This document shows, in pieces, positions 1-11,146 of a DNA stretch of 64,000 nucleotides; within the stretch, counting starts at the first letter, position 1; each line of letters begins with the position of its first letter. A model generated the notes under the pieces. The model ran no database searches, was not told the DNA's origin, and worked only from the letters and a program-made list of their open reading frames with translations. The stretch spans positions 2,294,001 to 2,358,000 of the forward strand of contig NZ_AP027291.1 of the NCBI RefSeq assembly GCF_030295745.1, read 5' to 3'. This stretch comes from Mycolicibacterium sp. TUM20985. GTDB lineage: Bacteria > Actinomycetota > Actinomycetes > Mycobacteriales > Mycobacteriaceae. The position numbers and the translations under genes are program-made.

Positions 1-1844
<1,844 letters not shown>

Positions 1845-1850
1845 CGGGGG

Positions 1851-1962
1851 ACCGGCGGGCAGGAGCGCAGCGACCGGGGGATGGGACCGGCGGGCAGGAG
1901 CGCAGCGACCGGGGGATGGAACCGGCGGGCAGGAGCGCAGCGACCGGGGGATGGAACCGGCG
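1851..1962. repeat. 35-bp direct tandem repeat, 3.2 copies
   Basis: Three adjacent 35-bp units start at 1851, 1886 and 1921, each beginning accggcgggcaggagcgcag, followed by a 7-bp fourth start at 1956. The copies are nearly identical (G/A at the last base). The array fills the gap between the convergent aroG and pknL genes, so it may end transcription from both sides or be a variable-number repeat. The core gagcgcagcga resembles short GC-rich motifs scattered between mycobacterial genes. Confidence 0.9.
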
Positions 1963-1967
1963 AGCCG

Positions 1968-3167
1968 CTACAGCAAGTCCTGCAAGTGGGTGCCCAGCGT
2001 CCACGCGCCTGCGGCGACCAGTGCGGTGAGGGTGAGGACGCCCACCAACCAGAACCACGTGAGGCGTCGACCGCGTTGCCTGGCCCACTCCAGGTCGTCG
2101 ATGTCGATGCCCGCGAATTGGTTTGGTGCGGAACGTCTCTCGGGTTCCTCCCATTCGTCGGGTCCGCGCGTCATGGCCCTGGTGTGCTGCCGCGGTGGTG
2201 ATGGCGTGGCGGCGGTCTCGATGGTCTGCTCGTCGTCCTGGTGTATCCGGCTGTGGTACTCGTCGGCCGCGGCGTGCTGCGCGGAGTTCTGTGGGGCCGG
2301 CACCTTGAATGGCGGCAGGCCCAGCTCGGAGACGATCGTCCGCACGTCGGCGGCCATCGCCTCGGCGTCGGGGTACCGGCCGTCCGGATCGCGTCGCGTC
2401 GCCCGCCCCACCAGTGCGTCGAACTGGGGTGGGACCCCGGCGATCACGGTGCTCGGCGCCGGAACGTCGTTGTCCATCCGCTGATACGCCACGGTCAGCG
2501 GATTGTCACCGCGGAACGGCGTGACACCGGTGAGCAATTCGTACGCGAGGATGCCCACGCCGTAGACGTCGCTCGCCGGGGTGGCGTCACCCGTGCCGAC
2601 CTGTTCGGGTGACAGGTAGGCCGCCGTGCCGAGAATCACACTGGTCGAGGTGATCTTGGCCTCGGCAACGGCCCGGACGAGACCGAAGTCGGCGATCTTG
2701 ACCTCGCCGTCGTCGGAGATCAACACGTTCTCCGGCTTGACGTCGCGATGGACCAGGCCCGCCCGGTGCGCCGCGGCGAGACCCCCCAGGATCGGGGTCA
2801 AGACGGCCGCGACGGCGTGCGGTGGCATCGGTCCGCGTTCGGTGAGCAGCTCGCGCAGCGTGCCGCCCTCGATCAGCTCCATGACCAGGAACGGGTGCTG
2901 ATCGTCGAGGCCCTGGTCGTAGACGGCGACGAGGCCGGGATCCTTGAGGCGGGCCACCGCGCGTGCCTCGCGCTGGAACCGGACGAGGAACTGTTGGTCG
3001 CCCGCGTACCGCGAGTCCATCACCTTGAGGGCGACCGGTCGGTCCAGCCGGAGGTCGAGTCCGCGGTACACCGAGGACATGCCTCCGGTGGCGATCACGG
3101 CGTCGACGCGGTAGCGCCCGTCCAACACGACGCCGACGAGCGGGTCCGATCGTTGGCTGGTACCCAC
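1968..3167 (-). CDS. pknL: Serine/threonine protein kinase PknL
   Basis: A membrane-anchored eukaryotic-type Ser/Thr kinase of 399 residues, the same length as M. tuberculosis PknL. Visible features are the glycine-rich loop ATGGMSS (26-32), Lys48 in VALKVMD, HRDVKPEN with catalytic Asp142, DFG at 160-162, an activation loop with several Thr/Ser (about 173-176), and APE-like SPEQ. A Pro/Gln-rich juxtamembrane stretch leads to one transmembrane helix near residues 370-392, with almost nothing outside, so it has no large sensor domain. It is divergent from the Rv2175c-type gene, whose M. tuberculosis product is a known PknL substrate; the two starts are only 23 bp apart and likely share control elements. 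Confidence 0.95.
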   Translation of the reverse strand: MGTSQRSDPLVGVVLDGRYRVDAVIATGGMSSVYRGLDLRLDRPVALKVMDSRYAGDQQFLVRFQREARAVARLKDPGLVAVYDQGLDDQHPFLVMELIEGGTLRELLTERGPMPPHAVAAVLTPILGGLAAAHRAGLVHRDVKPENVLISDDGEVKIADFGLVRAVAEAKITSTSVILGTAAYLSPEQVGTGDATPASDVYGVGILAYELLTGVTPFRGDNPLTVAYQRMDNDVPAPSTVIAGVPPQFDALVGRATRRDPDGRYPDAEAMAADVRTIVSELGLPPFKVPAPQNSAQHAAADEYHSRIHQDDEQTIETAATPSPPRQHTRAMTRGPDEWEEPERRSAPNQFAGIDIDDLEWARQRGRRLTWFWLVGVLTLTALVAAGAWTLGTHLQDLL

Positions 3168-3190
3168 GCGTGCATCTTAGACTCGGTCCG

Positions 3191-3595
3191 GTGAGCAACA
3201 TTCCGGCTGCCGACGACGTCCTGGACCCCGACGAAGCCGTCTACGACCTTCCCGCCGTGGCGTCCATCCTCGGCATCCCAGTGACCAAGGTGCACCAGCA
3301 TCTGCGACAGAAGCACCTCATCGGAGTGCGTCGCGACGGGGTGCTGGTGGTGCCGAAGATCTTCTTCGACGACCAGGGGCACGTCGTCAAGAGCCTGTCG
3401 GGTCTCCTGGTGGTGCTGCACGACGGCGGGTACGACGAAACCGAGATCGTGCGCTGGCTGTTCACGCCCGACTCGTCGCTCACCATCAGCCGCGACGGGT
3501 CGGATGAACTTCGGCCGAACGCCCGGCCGGTCGACGCACTGCACTCACACCAGGCACGCGAAGTGGTGCGCCGAGCCCAGGCGATGGCCTACTGA
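3191..3595 (+). CDS. Rv2175c-type winged-helix DNA-binding protein, PknL substrate family
   Basis: A 134-residue DNA-binding protein of the Rv2175c family. The GTG at 3191 (VSNIPAADDVLDPDE) is preferred because similarity to the family begins there. The N-terminal half reads as a helix-turn-helix (DLPAVASILGIPVTKVHQHLRQ, about residues 18-40), and the C-terminus NARPVDALHSHQAREVVRRAQAMAY is highly conserved. In M. tuberculosis the N-terminal tail is phosphorylated by PknL, which weakens DNA binding; whether this Thr-poor tail is modified here cannot be told. Its last 7 bp overlap the end of the convergent mptA gene. Confidence 0.9.
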   Translation: MSNIPAADDVLDPDEAVYDLPAVASILGIPVTKVHQHLRQKHLIGVRRDGVLVVPKIFFDDQGHVVKSLSGLLVVLHDGGYDETEIVRWLFTPDSSLTISRDGSDELRPNARPVDALHSHQAREVVRRAQAMAY

Positions 3596-5100
3596 GCCTC
3601 TCGCGCCTTCGCCAGCGAGTACCACGCCGCGGCCGCGCATGCGGTGGCCAATGCGACGTGCAGCCACGAGTACATGCCGTGTGACCCATCGGGTTTGAAG
3701 ATCACCATGATCCACGTCGAGAACCCGGCGATCAGCGCGATCGCCTGGCGGCTCTGCGCCAGTGCCGAGAGCACGGCCAGCGGCCAGGTGTAGTACCAGG
3801 GCAGCGCGGCGGGCACGAACAGCACCACGACGAGCATCGCCAGCGCGATGCCCATCAGCGCTTCGCGATCGTCGTGCCGAAAACGCCACCACAGCAACGG
3901 AAGTGAGATGGCGATGATGGCCACGCCGGCAATGCGCGTCACCTCCAGCACGGCGTAGAAGTTGACGGGGAAGAACAGGCCGCCGACCGCGTTGGTGAGG
4001 TTCGCGATCGCAGTGGGCACCGTGAGCCAGTTGATGATCTTCACCGAACCGGCGAGCGCGGTCAGCCATCCGAGTCCGACGCCGGCGAGCCAGGACAGCA
4101 CCGCGAACACCACGACGAAGATCAGCGCCGAGGCGGCCGTGGCGATCCCGAACGCACGCACCGACCCGAGGCTGCGTTCGTCCCGCAGTCGCCGCATCCA
4201 CATCCAGACCATGAAGGGCAGGGCGATTCCCGCCGTCGCCTTGACCGCCACCGCGATCGCGATGAGGCCGACACCGAAGATGGGGCGGTTCTGCAGGGTC
4301 AGGGCGATGGCCGCCATCATCAGGCCGACCATCAGCATCTCGTTGTGCACGCCGCCCATCAGATGGATGATCACCAATGGGTTGAGCACGCAGATCCACA
4401 GTGCGGCAGGGCCGCTGGCACCGACGTGGCGCGCGATCCGGGGCGCCGCCCAGATCAGCATGATCAGCCCCGGCAGCATGCAGAGCCGCAGCAGCATGGT
4501 GCCCTGAATGACGTTGTCGCCGACCACCATCGTGACGAACTTGGCCACCAGGATGAAGACCGGCCCGTACGGCGCGGTGGTCGTGGTCCAGATCGGGCTC
4601 ACGTCGTCCAGCAGCGGGTTGGGATTCTCGATGGGCCCGACGACGTAGGGGTCGAAACCGTCGCGGAGCAGCGCGCCCTGCGCCAGGTAGGAATACGTGT
4701 CGCGACTGAACACCGGCACGCTCAGCAGCAGCGGAGTCAGCCAGAAGCCCGTGGTCGCGAGCATCGTGTACGTGGTGGCGGTGCGGTCGACCACCCGCCG
4801 GCCGAGCCACAGCCAGGCCACCAGCATGGCCGCCACGCCACCCCACAACAACACCGAGGAGACCACCAGGCCATGGCCGAAGCGCAGCCACGACAGCTGG
4901 ATCGACTCGAGTACGGGGTCGTGCAGTCGGGTGCTGCCTGCGCCGAGGCCGCCGAGGGTGATCAGGGCGGCACCCAGGAAACCGAGGAGGGCGGGTCGGC
5001 CGTCCTGCGACGAGGCAAAGGTGGTCAGTCGCGAAAGATGCTGCGCGGCAGTGCTTCTCGGTGACCGCGGCGCAGTCGACGCGGGGGTGGGGGTAGTCAT
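3589..5100 (-). CDS. mptA: Alpha-(1->6)-mannopyranosyltransferase MptA
   Basis: A 503-residue polytopic GT-C glycosyltransferase that extends the alpha-1,6 mannan core of lipomannan and lipoarabinomannan, using polyprenyl-phosphate mannose. The start at 5100 (MTTPTPASTAPRS) follows the stop of the polyprenyl synthase by 5 bp. There is a short polar N-terminus, then about a dozen hydrophobic helices. The first large loop contains VFSRDTYSYLAQG, with the Asp expected for GT-C catalysis, and DPYVVGP follows. The gene order with the isoprenyl diphosphate synthase is the same as Rv2173-Rv2174, and the pairing makes sense because the donor is prenyl-linked. Confidence 0.92.
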   Translation of the reverse strand: MTTPTPASTAPRSPRSTAAQHLSRLTTFASSQDGRPALLGFLGAALITLGGLGAGSTRLHDPVLESIQLSWLRFGHGLVVSSVLLWGGVAAMLVAWLWLGRRVVDRTATTYTMLATTGFWLTPLLLSVPVFSRDTYSYLAQGALLRDGFDPYVVGPIENPNPLLDDVSPIWTTTTAPYGPVFILVAKFVTMVVGDNVIQGTMLLRLCMLPGLIMLIWAAPRIARHVGASGPAALWICVLNPLVIIHLMGGVHNEMLMVGLMMAAIALTLQNRPIFGVGLIAIAVAVKATAGIALPFMVWMWMRRLRDERSLGSVRAFGIATAASALIFVVVFAVLSWLAGVGLGWLTALAGSVKIINWLTVPTAIANLTNAVGGLFFPVNFYAVLEVTRIAGVAIIAISLPLLWWRFRHDDREALMGIALAMLVVVLFVPAALPWYYTWPLAVLSALAQSRQAIALIAGFSTWIMVIFKPDGSHGMYSWLHVALATACAAAAWYSLAKAREAQ

Positions 5101-5105
5101 TGGCC

Positions 5106-6215
<1,110 letters not shown>

Positions 6216-6282
6216 CTACCCCAAAGTGCCTTCAGAGTAGAGCGTGCCGACCGGTGGGAGGCAAGTCAGGTCGACGCGGGCG

Positions 6283-6957
6283 TCAGCGCGTCTCGTGCGG
6301 GTTGGGCATCACCGGGCTGCGGTCGCGGCTGTTCCACGCGACACCGCCGATGATCCCGGCGACGAGGAAGGCGGCGACACTCAGCCAGATCGCGGCACCG
6401 GTGAAGGACCTCGCGCTGGGATCGGTGTAGCGCGCCTGGGCGTTCATCGAGCTGACGACGCCCGGCTTCAGCGTCCACTGCACGACGTCCGAGGCGACCT
6501 GGTCGCCGTTGGTGGACGTGACGTCGCCGGGGAACGCGACGTTGAGCGAGACGTCGGCGTCGGGATCGTTCAGCAGGGTGAGATCCGCCCGGCCCTCCAG
6601 GATCACCAGGTCGCCGGCGCGGCGCAACGAGATGTCGACCCCGGCGGCGTCGCGGTTCATGTTCGCGAGCTGCGGCAGCTCGGCGAACGTGAGGTCGGAG
6701 AAGACGGCCTGGCTGCCGACGTAGTCGTCGCGGGTGTACGACGAGACCGACACCTTGTTGCCGAAGGGCAGGCTGTTGAGCAGCTGCGGACCCTTGTCGT
6801 CGTCGTTCCGCTGCTTGGCGGCCGCGATGATCTGACCCGATACCCGGTCGTCCGGGGACACCGTGATCGACGCCCGGACCCGGACGCAGCCCGCGATCAT
6901 GGGCGCGATGAGCACCAGCATTAGCAGGGCGAGCAGGCGTTTGCGGCGGGATGGCAC
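6283..6957 (-). CDS. lppM: Lipoprotein LppM
   Basis: A 224-residue predicted lipoprotein matching Rv2171. The N-terminus has basic residues, a hydrophobic core and the lipobox IAGC with Cys24. The body reads as a beta-rich domain (VRVRASITVSPDD..SGQIIAAAK). A second hydrophobic helix near residues 190-210 (AIWLSVAAFLVAGIIGGVAW) precedes a short basic, Pro-rich tail, so the protein is probably anchored at both ends. In M. tuberculosis LppM has been linked to phagosome control. It lies 79 bp upstream of the end-to-start gap to idsA2 and 27 bp from the GNAT gene, all on the minus strand. Confidence 0.88.
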   Translation of the reverse strand: MPSRRKRLLALLMLVLIAPMIAGCVRVRASITVSPDDRVSGQIIAAAKQRNDDDKGPQLLNSLPFGNKVSVSSYTRDDYVGSQAVFSDLTFAELPQLANMNRDAAGVDISLRRAGDLVILEGRADLTLLNDPDADVSLNVAFPGDVTSTNGDQVASDVVQWTLKPGVVSSMNAQARYTDPSARSFTGAAIWLSVAAFLVAGIIGGVAWNSRDRSPVMPNPHETR

Positions 6958-6984
6958 CCCGATATGGTGCCAGACCGGCCGGCG

Positions 6985-7587
6985 CTACAGCGGCAGTTCC
7001 CTGCCGAGGATGGCGAACGGCCTCGGGTCCCCCGCGAAGTGGTAGCCACGGATGACGTCGGTGAATCCCAGCCGTCGGTAGAGCCGCCAGGCGCGGTTGG
7101 CCTCCCCGTTGATCTCCGGAGTGGAGAGCAGCACGTGCGGCTCCTGGCGGTCGGACAGCAGCCGTCGAGCGAGCGCCTCGCCGAGCCCATGTCCCTGCGC
7201 CTCGGGGTGGATGTGCAGTTCGGTGAGCTCGAAATAGCTGGCCATCAGCTCGGCGATGCGTGAGGTGGCGGTGCCGCCGCGCTTCAGCCCCTGCACCACC
7301 TGCTGTTGCCACCACTGATCCGGTGCGCCGCAATAGCCGTAGGCGATGCCGACCATGCGGGCCTCGGCCAACGGACCCTCCCCGTCCTCGTCGTCGGTGA
7401 AGGCGTCCGGCGCGTCGACGGCGGCCACCGCCGTCCACCCCTTGCGGCGGGTGTGCTCCAGCCACATCGAGGCGCGCTGATCCTCGGTGCCGCGGGGGTA
7501 TCGCATCGCCTCGACGTAGACACCCAATGCGTCCCCGAGCCGTCGCTGCATGTCCGTGGGGGACAGATCGATGAGGAACGTGGCCAA
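6985..7587 (-). CDS. GNAT-family acetyltransferase (Rv2170 type)
   Basis: A 200-residue GNAT acetyltransferase. The acetyl-CoA loop is visible as LHIHPEAQGHGLGEALARRLL (about 123-143, the Q-x-x-G-x-G/A motif), preceded by the usual beta strand and followed by VLLSTPE and the AWRLYRRLGF signature of many GNATs. It corresponds in position and sequence to Rv2170, which has been reported to acetylate isocitrate lyase in M. tuberculosis; that substrate is family knowledge and is not visible here. The start at 7587 (MATFLIDLSPTDMQRRLG) is the natural one. It probably begins the minus-strand unit that continues to lppM. Confidence 0.87.
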   Translation of the reverse strand: MATFLIDLSPTDMQRRLGDALGVYVEAMRYPRGTEDQRASMWLEHTRRKGWTAVAAVDAPDAFTDDEDGEGPLAEARMVGIAYGYCGAPDQWWQQQVVQGLKRGGTATSRIAELMASYFELTELHIHPEAQGHGLGEALARRLLSDRQEPHVLLSTPEINGEANRAWRLYRRLGFTDVIRGYHFAGDPRPFAILGRELPL

Positions 7588-7854
7588 GCTATCGGTGTCC
7601 TTCGCGCCGTTGCGTACTCGATGTCATTATCCGGTCAGCGGCGCAGTATCTCGCCATCGGCGGGCTACCAACTACAATCGGGGTCTGAGTGAGTTCGGCG
7701 GGGTTGAACGAAGTGACTCGGGGAAGTAGGTGGTACGGGTCAGATTCTGCTCGTATCATGGAGATCGGTGCTCCGCGAAAGCGGGCGCACGAAGTTTTGA
7801 CGCAGGCGGCCGCAATCTTGCGGGTGCGGCAGGAACGCGACATGGGAGGCACGG

Positions 7855-8259
7855 ATGCCACTCTCCGATCATGAGCAGCGCATGCTCGACCAGATCGAGA
7901 GCGCACTTTATGCCGAGGACCCCAAGTTCGCGTCGAGCGTTCGCGGCGGGAATCTGCGGGCCCCGTCGGCCCGGCGCCGACTGCAGGGCGCGGTGCTGTT
8001 CCTGGTCGGCCTTGGTCTGCTGGTGGCAGGCGTGCCGTTCTACGCCAATGTCAACCACGCCTTCCTGATCGTCAGCGTGATCGGTTTCATCATCATGTTC
8101 GGCGGCGTCGTGTTCGCGATCACCGGCCCTCGGGTGGCGGGCGGCCGAGAGGGTGCCGCACCAGAGGCGGGTTCGGCCCGGCAGCAGAAGCGAGCCAAGG
8201 GCGGTAACTCCTTCTCCAGTCGCATGGAGGAAAGGTTCCGTCGCCGCTTCGAGGAATGA
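7855..8259 (+). CDS. DUF3040 membrane protein (Rv2169c type)
   Basis: A 134-residue small membrane protein with the DUF3040 signature MPLSDHEQRMLDQIESALYAEDPKFAS at the N-terminus. Two transmembrane helices lie at about 44-62 and 68-92, followed by a polar Arg/Lys-rich cytoplasmic tail (MEERFRRRFEE). The function is unknown, and the family is confined to actinobacteria. The gene is preceded by a 267-bp gap with no clear gene and is closed by a strong hairpin with a T-run at 8276-8310, so it appears to be transcribed alone, upstream of the mraZ control region. Confidence 0.9.
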   Translation: MPLSDHEQRMLDQIESALYAEDPKFASSVRGGNLRAPSARRRLQGAVLFLVGLGLLVAGVPFYANVNHAFLIVSVIGFIIMFGGVVFAITGPRVAGGREGAAPEAGSARQQKRAKGGNSFSSRMEERFRRRFEE

Positions 8260-8275
8260 CGGTCCGCGGGACATT

Positions 8276-8310
8276 AGGGCAGCTCCGATGAGGGGTTGCC
8301 CTTTTTCTTT
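8276..8310 (+). terminator. Rho-independent terminator after the DUF3040 gene
   Basis: The arms agggcagctcc (8276-8286) and ggggttgccct (8292-8302) pair over 11 bp with two G-U pairs around a 5-nt loop, followed directly by tttttcttt. A T-run terminator of this classical form is uncommon in mycobacteria. It separates the DUF3040 gene from the dcw cluster. Confidence 0.8.
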
Positions 8311-8360
8311 GCCAGTCGACACGCCGTAGTGGGCGTCGACCGCCCACTGGTGCGTCGCTG

Positions 8361-8540
8361 TGCCCCACCCTGCCCCACCGCGGCTTGCGGGGGTCTCTAG
8401 CTGCGACGATCCCGGATCCGCCGTGGTCGACGGGTCGGCCGGACCGCTCCCCATCGGTGATAAGTGGTGTTCAGTGGGGCCTGAGCCCAAATTGTTGCCA
8501 AGGAGTGGAGCAATGTGGGGGATCGTGGGGTAATGTGGCG
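8361..8540. promoter_or_regulatory. mraZ control region with 10-bp-spaced GTGG boxes
   Basis: Four direct copies of GTGG(G/A/C) start at 8505, 8515, 8525 and 8535, exactly 10 bp apart. This is the spacing known for MraZ-binding boxes (TGGGN plus a 5-nt spacer) upstream of mraZ in other bacteria. A -10-like taatgt (8531-8536) lies inside the array, so bound MraZ would block the promoter. A further forward pair lies at 8464/8474, and a reverse-oriented pair (GTGGGGCA on the minus strand) at 8361-8368/8371-8378 has the same 10-bp step. The rest of the 331-bp gap before mraZ shows no gene. Confidence 0.75.
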
Positions 8541-8590
8541 GGCAACGGAGCAACCGGAGTTCCGTGAGCAGGGCAGCTGGAGGTGGCGTG

Positions 8591-9022
8591 ATGTTCCTCG
8601 GCACCTACACGCCCAAGCTCGATGACAAAGGGCGGCTGACGCTGCCCGCCAAGTTCCGCGAAGCGCTGGCAGGAGGGTTGATGGTCACCAAGAGTCAAGA
8701 TCACAGCCTGGCTGTGTATCCGCGAGCGGAATTCGAGAAGCTCGCCGAGCGGGCGTCGCAGGCCTCGCGGAGCAACCCGGACGCCCGTGCCTACCTGCGC
8801 TACCTGGCGGCAGCCACCGACGAACAACATCCCGATGCTCAAGGCCGGATCACCCTGTCGGCCGACCATCGTCAGTACGCAGACCTCTCCAAGGAATGCG
8901 TGGTGATCGGGTCGATCGAATACCTGGAGATCTGGGACGCGCAAGCCTGGCAGGCGTATCAGCAGACCCACGAAGAGAACTTCTCCGCGGCCAGCGATGA
9001 CACCCTGCGCGACATCATCTAG
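8591..9022 (+). CDS. mraZ: Transcriptional regulator MraZ
   Basis: A 143-residue dimeric AbrB/SpoVT-fold DNA-binding protein that heads the dcw cluster and represses it in other bacteria. The ATG at 8591 gives [24 protein letters not shown], the invariant start; the GTG-opened extension from 8564 is not family-like. The two tandem MraZ half-repeats are visible: [13 protein letters not shown] (about 10-22) and [14 protein letters not shown] (about 85-98). The C-terminus [16 protein letters not shown] fits the mycobacterial family. The array of GTGG boxes just upstream points to autoregulation. Confidence 0.95.
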   Translation: MFLGTYTPKLDDKGRLTLPAKFREALAGGLMVTKSQDHSLAVYPRAEFEKLAERASQASRSNPDARAYLRYLAAATDEQHPDAQGRITLSADHRQYADLSKECVVIGSIEYLEIWDAQAWQAYQQTHEENFSAASDDTLRDII

Positions 9023-9146
9023 TCCAGCTGCCCCTGCATGGTGGCCTCTGCCCGAACCGGCCCTGGCGTACTTCCCCAACGCCAGGTCCGCAATCTCGGA
9101 CAGGGACCTCCATGCAAGGGCGGGCACACGTTTCGAGGGTGCAGCC

Positions 9147-10121
9147 ATGCCTGACGATCACCCCCACGCCCCGGTCCTCCTCGACCGTTGTGTCGAACTG
9201 CTCACACCGGCGCTCACCCGCCGCGGCGCCAACGGTGGGGGTGCCGTCCTCGTCGACGCCACCCTCGGTGCCGGGGGTCATGCGGAACGCTTCCTGACGG
9301 AATTGCCCGGCCTGCACCTGATCGGTCTCGACCGTGACCGCGCCGCGCTGTCGATCGCTGCGGAGCGACTGGCCCCGTTCGGTGACCGGGTCACCTTCGT
9401 GCAGACCCGCTATGACGGCTTCTGGGCGGAGCGCGCCGATGACGCGCCTCCCCTCGATGGCGTGCTCTTCGACCTCGGCGTGTCGTCGATGCAACTCGAC
9501 CGTGCCGAACGCGGCTTCTCCTACTCCCACGACGCACCCCTAGACATGCGAATGGATCAGGACGCGCCCCTGACGGCGGCCGAGATCCTGAACACCTACG
9601 ACAAGCGCGCGCTGACGAGGGTGCTGCAGGAATTCGGCGAGGAGCGCTTCGCCAGCCGCATCGCCGGCGCCGTCGTGCGGCGCCGCGAGCGCAAGCCCTT
9701 CGAGACCACCGCCGAGTTGGTCGAACTGCTCTACGACGTGATTCCGGCGCCGGCCCGCCGCACGGGTGGCCACCCGGCCAAGCGCACGTTCCAGGCCTTG
9801 CGCACGGCGGTCAACGGCGAGCTGGACTCGCTGCGCTCGGCCGTGCCCGGCGCGCTCACGGCGCTGCGCGAGGGCGGACGCATCGTGGTCATGGCCTACC
9901 AGTCTCTCGAGGACAAGATCGTCAAGGGGGAGTTCGCCGCAGCGACGGCGTCGCGAACCCCCGCGGGTCTGCCGGTCGAGCTCCCGGGCCACGAGCCCTA
10001 TTTCGTCTCGTTGACGCGTGGGGCCGAGAAGGCGGGGGCCGACGAGATCGACCTCAATCCGCGAAGCGCATCCGTCCGGTTGCGAGCTTTGGAAAAGGTT
10101 GTCAGAAGGGAAGTTTCGTGA
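9147..10121 (+). CDS. rsmH: 16S rRNA (cytosine(1402)-N4)-methyltransferase RsmH
   Basis: The S-adenosylmethionine-dependent enzyme that methylates C1402 of 16S rRNA. The ATG at 9147 starts 7 codons before the conserved [13 protein letters not shown] and gives 324 residues. Motifs seen are [16 protein letters not shown] for cofactor binding, [22 protein letters not shown], and [18 protein letters not shown]. An in-frame ATG at 8997, overlapping mraZ by 26 bp, would add 50 residues including [13 protein letters not shown]; a very similar leader is annotated as coding in the M. tuberculosis protein, so the longer form is possible. It overlaps the next gene by one base (TGATG). Confidence 0.93.
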   Translation: MPDDHPHAPVLLDRCVELLTPALTRRGANGGGAVLVDATLGAGGHAERFLTELPGLHLIGLDRDRAALSIAAERLAPFGDRVTFVQTRYDGFWAERADDAPPLDGVLFDLGVSSMQLDRAERGFSYSHDAPLDMRMDQDAPLTAAEILNTYDKRALTRVLQEFGEERFASRIAGAVVRRRERKPFETTAELVELLYDVIPAPARRTGGHPAKRTFQALRTAVNGELDSLRSAVPGALTALREGGRIVVMAYQSLEDKIVKGEFAAATASRTPAGLPVELPGHEPYFVSLTRGAEKAGADEIDLNPRSASVRLRALEKVVRREVS

Positions 10122-11146
10122 TGGCCAAGCGACCGGACCAGGCACGCACCAATGATGAGCGCCGCACACCGCGCAAGCCACGCGACGGTGTCACCCAGCG
10201 CCGCGGCACCGAGGCACCGCCTCGCGGCCGCCGATCGACTCGGGAGCAGCGCCCACCGCGCCCCGATCACCCCCGGCCGCACAACAGTCCGACACCCCGT
10301 CCCGTCGACGGACCGGTCCGGCCGAAGAACGCCGCCCAGGCCAAGGCGCGGGCAAAGGCGCGTAAGGCCAAGGCCCCGAAAGTCGTTCGCGCGCCGCTGC
10401 GGGAGCGGCTCTTGGTCCGGCTGGCGGCCGTCGACTTCGACCCTCGCCGGTTCGTCACCAGGGTGCCCTTCGTGGTGCTGGTGATCGGTGCGCTCGGGGT
10501 CGGCCTTGGCGTCACGCTCTGGTTGTCGACCGATGCCGCCGAACGGTCCTATGAGCTGGGCCGCGCGCGCCAGGTCAATCAGGCACTGCTCCAGCAGAAG
10601 GAGGGCCTCGAGCGCGACGTGCTCGAGGCTCAGGCCGCGCCCGCTCTGGCCGAGGCGGCCCGCAACCTCGGGATGATTCCCTCGCGGGACACCGCGCATC
10701 TGGTGCAGGACCCCACGGGCAACTGGCTGGTGGTCGGCACGCCGAAACCCGCCCAGGGCGTGCAACCGCCGCCGTTGAACAGCCCGCTGCCCGAACCCGG
10801 GCCCCCCGCTCCGCCCGCACCGCCCGCCCCGCGGGTCGTCGAACCGCGCGAGGTGGCAGTCCACCTGCCGCCGAGGCCAGCGACCCTGCCGAATCCCGCA
10901 GCGGCGCTTCCCAATCCGGCGGTCCTGCCCAACCCCGCGGCCGTGCCCAATCCCGAGATCCTGCCCAATCCCGAGGTCGCCGTGCCGGCGCCTGCCGGGG
11001 TGCCGGTCCCGGCGCCGGCGGCCCCACTGGATGCCGCGGGACCACACCTCGAGTCGCCGCAGACGCCTCCGCTGCCGGGTCCGCCGCCCGGCGCCGAGCC
11101 CGTCCTCGAGCCAGTCCCGGCCCCCGTGCCAGGCGCCCCCGCATGA
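10121..11146 (+). CDS. FtsL-like division membrane protein (Rv2164c type)
   Basis: A 341-residue bitopic protein in the ftsL position between rsmH and pbpB. The N-terminal 100 residues are basic and Pro-rich, and one helix follows at about 115-136 (VPFVVLVIGALGVGLGVTLWLS). After it comes a short coiled coil with LLQQKEGLERDVLEAQ and the FtsL-like ARNLGMIPS. The C-terminal 135 residues are a proline-rich periplasmic tail containing an LPNP repeat (about residues 254-285), far longer than classical FtsL. The start is the ATG at 10121; the adjacent GTG at 10118 is also possible. It ends in an ATGA overlap with pbpB. Confidence 0.85.
   Translation: MAKRPDQARTNDERRTPRKPRDGVTQRRGTEAPPRGRRSTREQRPPRPDHPRPHNSPTPRPVDGPVRPKNAAQAKARAKARKAKAPKVVRAPLRERLLVRLAAVDFDPRRFVTRVPFVVLVIGALGVGLGVTLWLSTDAAERSYELGRARQVNQALLQQKEGLERDVLEAQAAPALAEAARNLGMIPSRDTAHLVQDPTGNWLVVGTPKPAQGVQPPPLNSPLPEPGPPAPPAPPAPRVVEPREVAVHLPPRPATLPNPAAALPNPAVLPNPAAVPNPEILPNPEVAVPAPAGVPVPAPAAPLDAAGPHLESPQTPPLPGPPPGAEPVLEPVPAPVPGAPA

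Noticed and set aside
1851..1962. CRISPR array
   Set aside because: The 35-bp units are directly adjacent with no spacers, and no cas genes are present.
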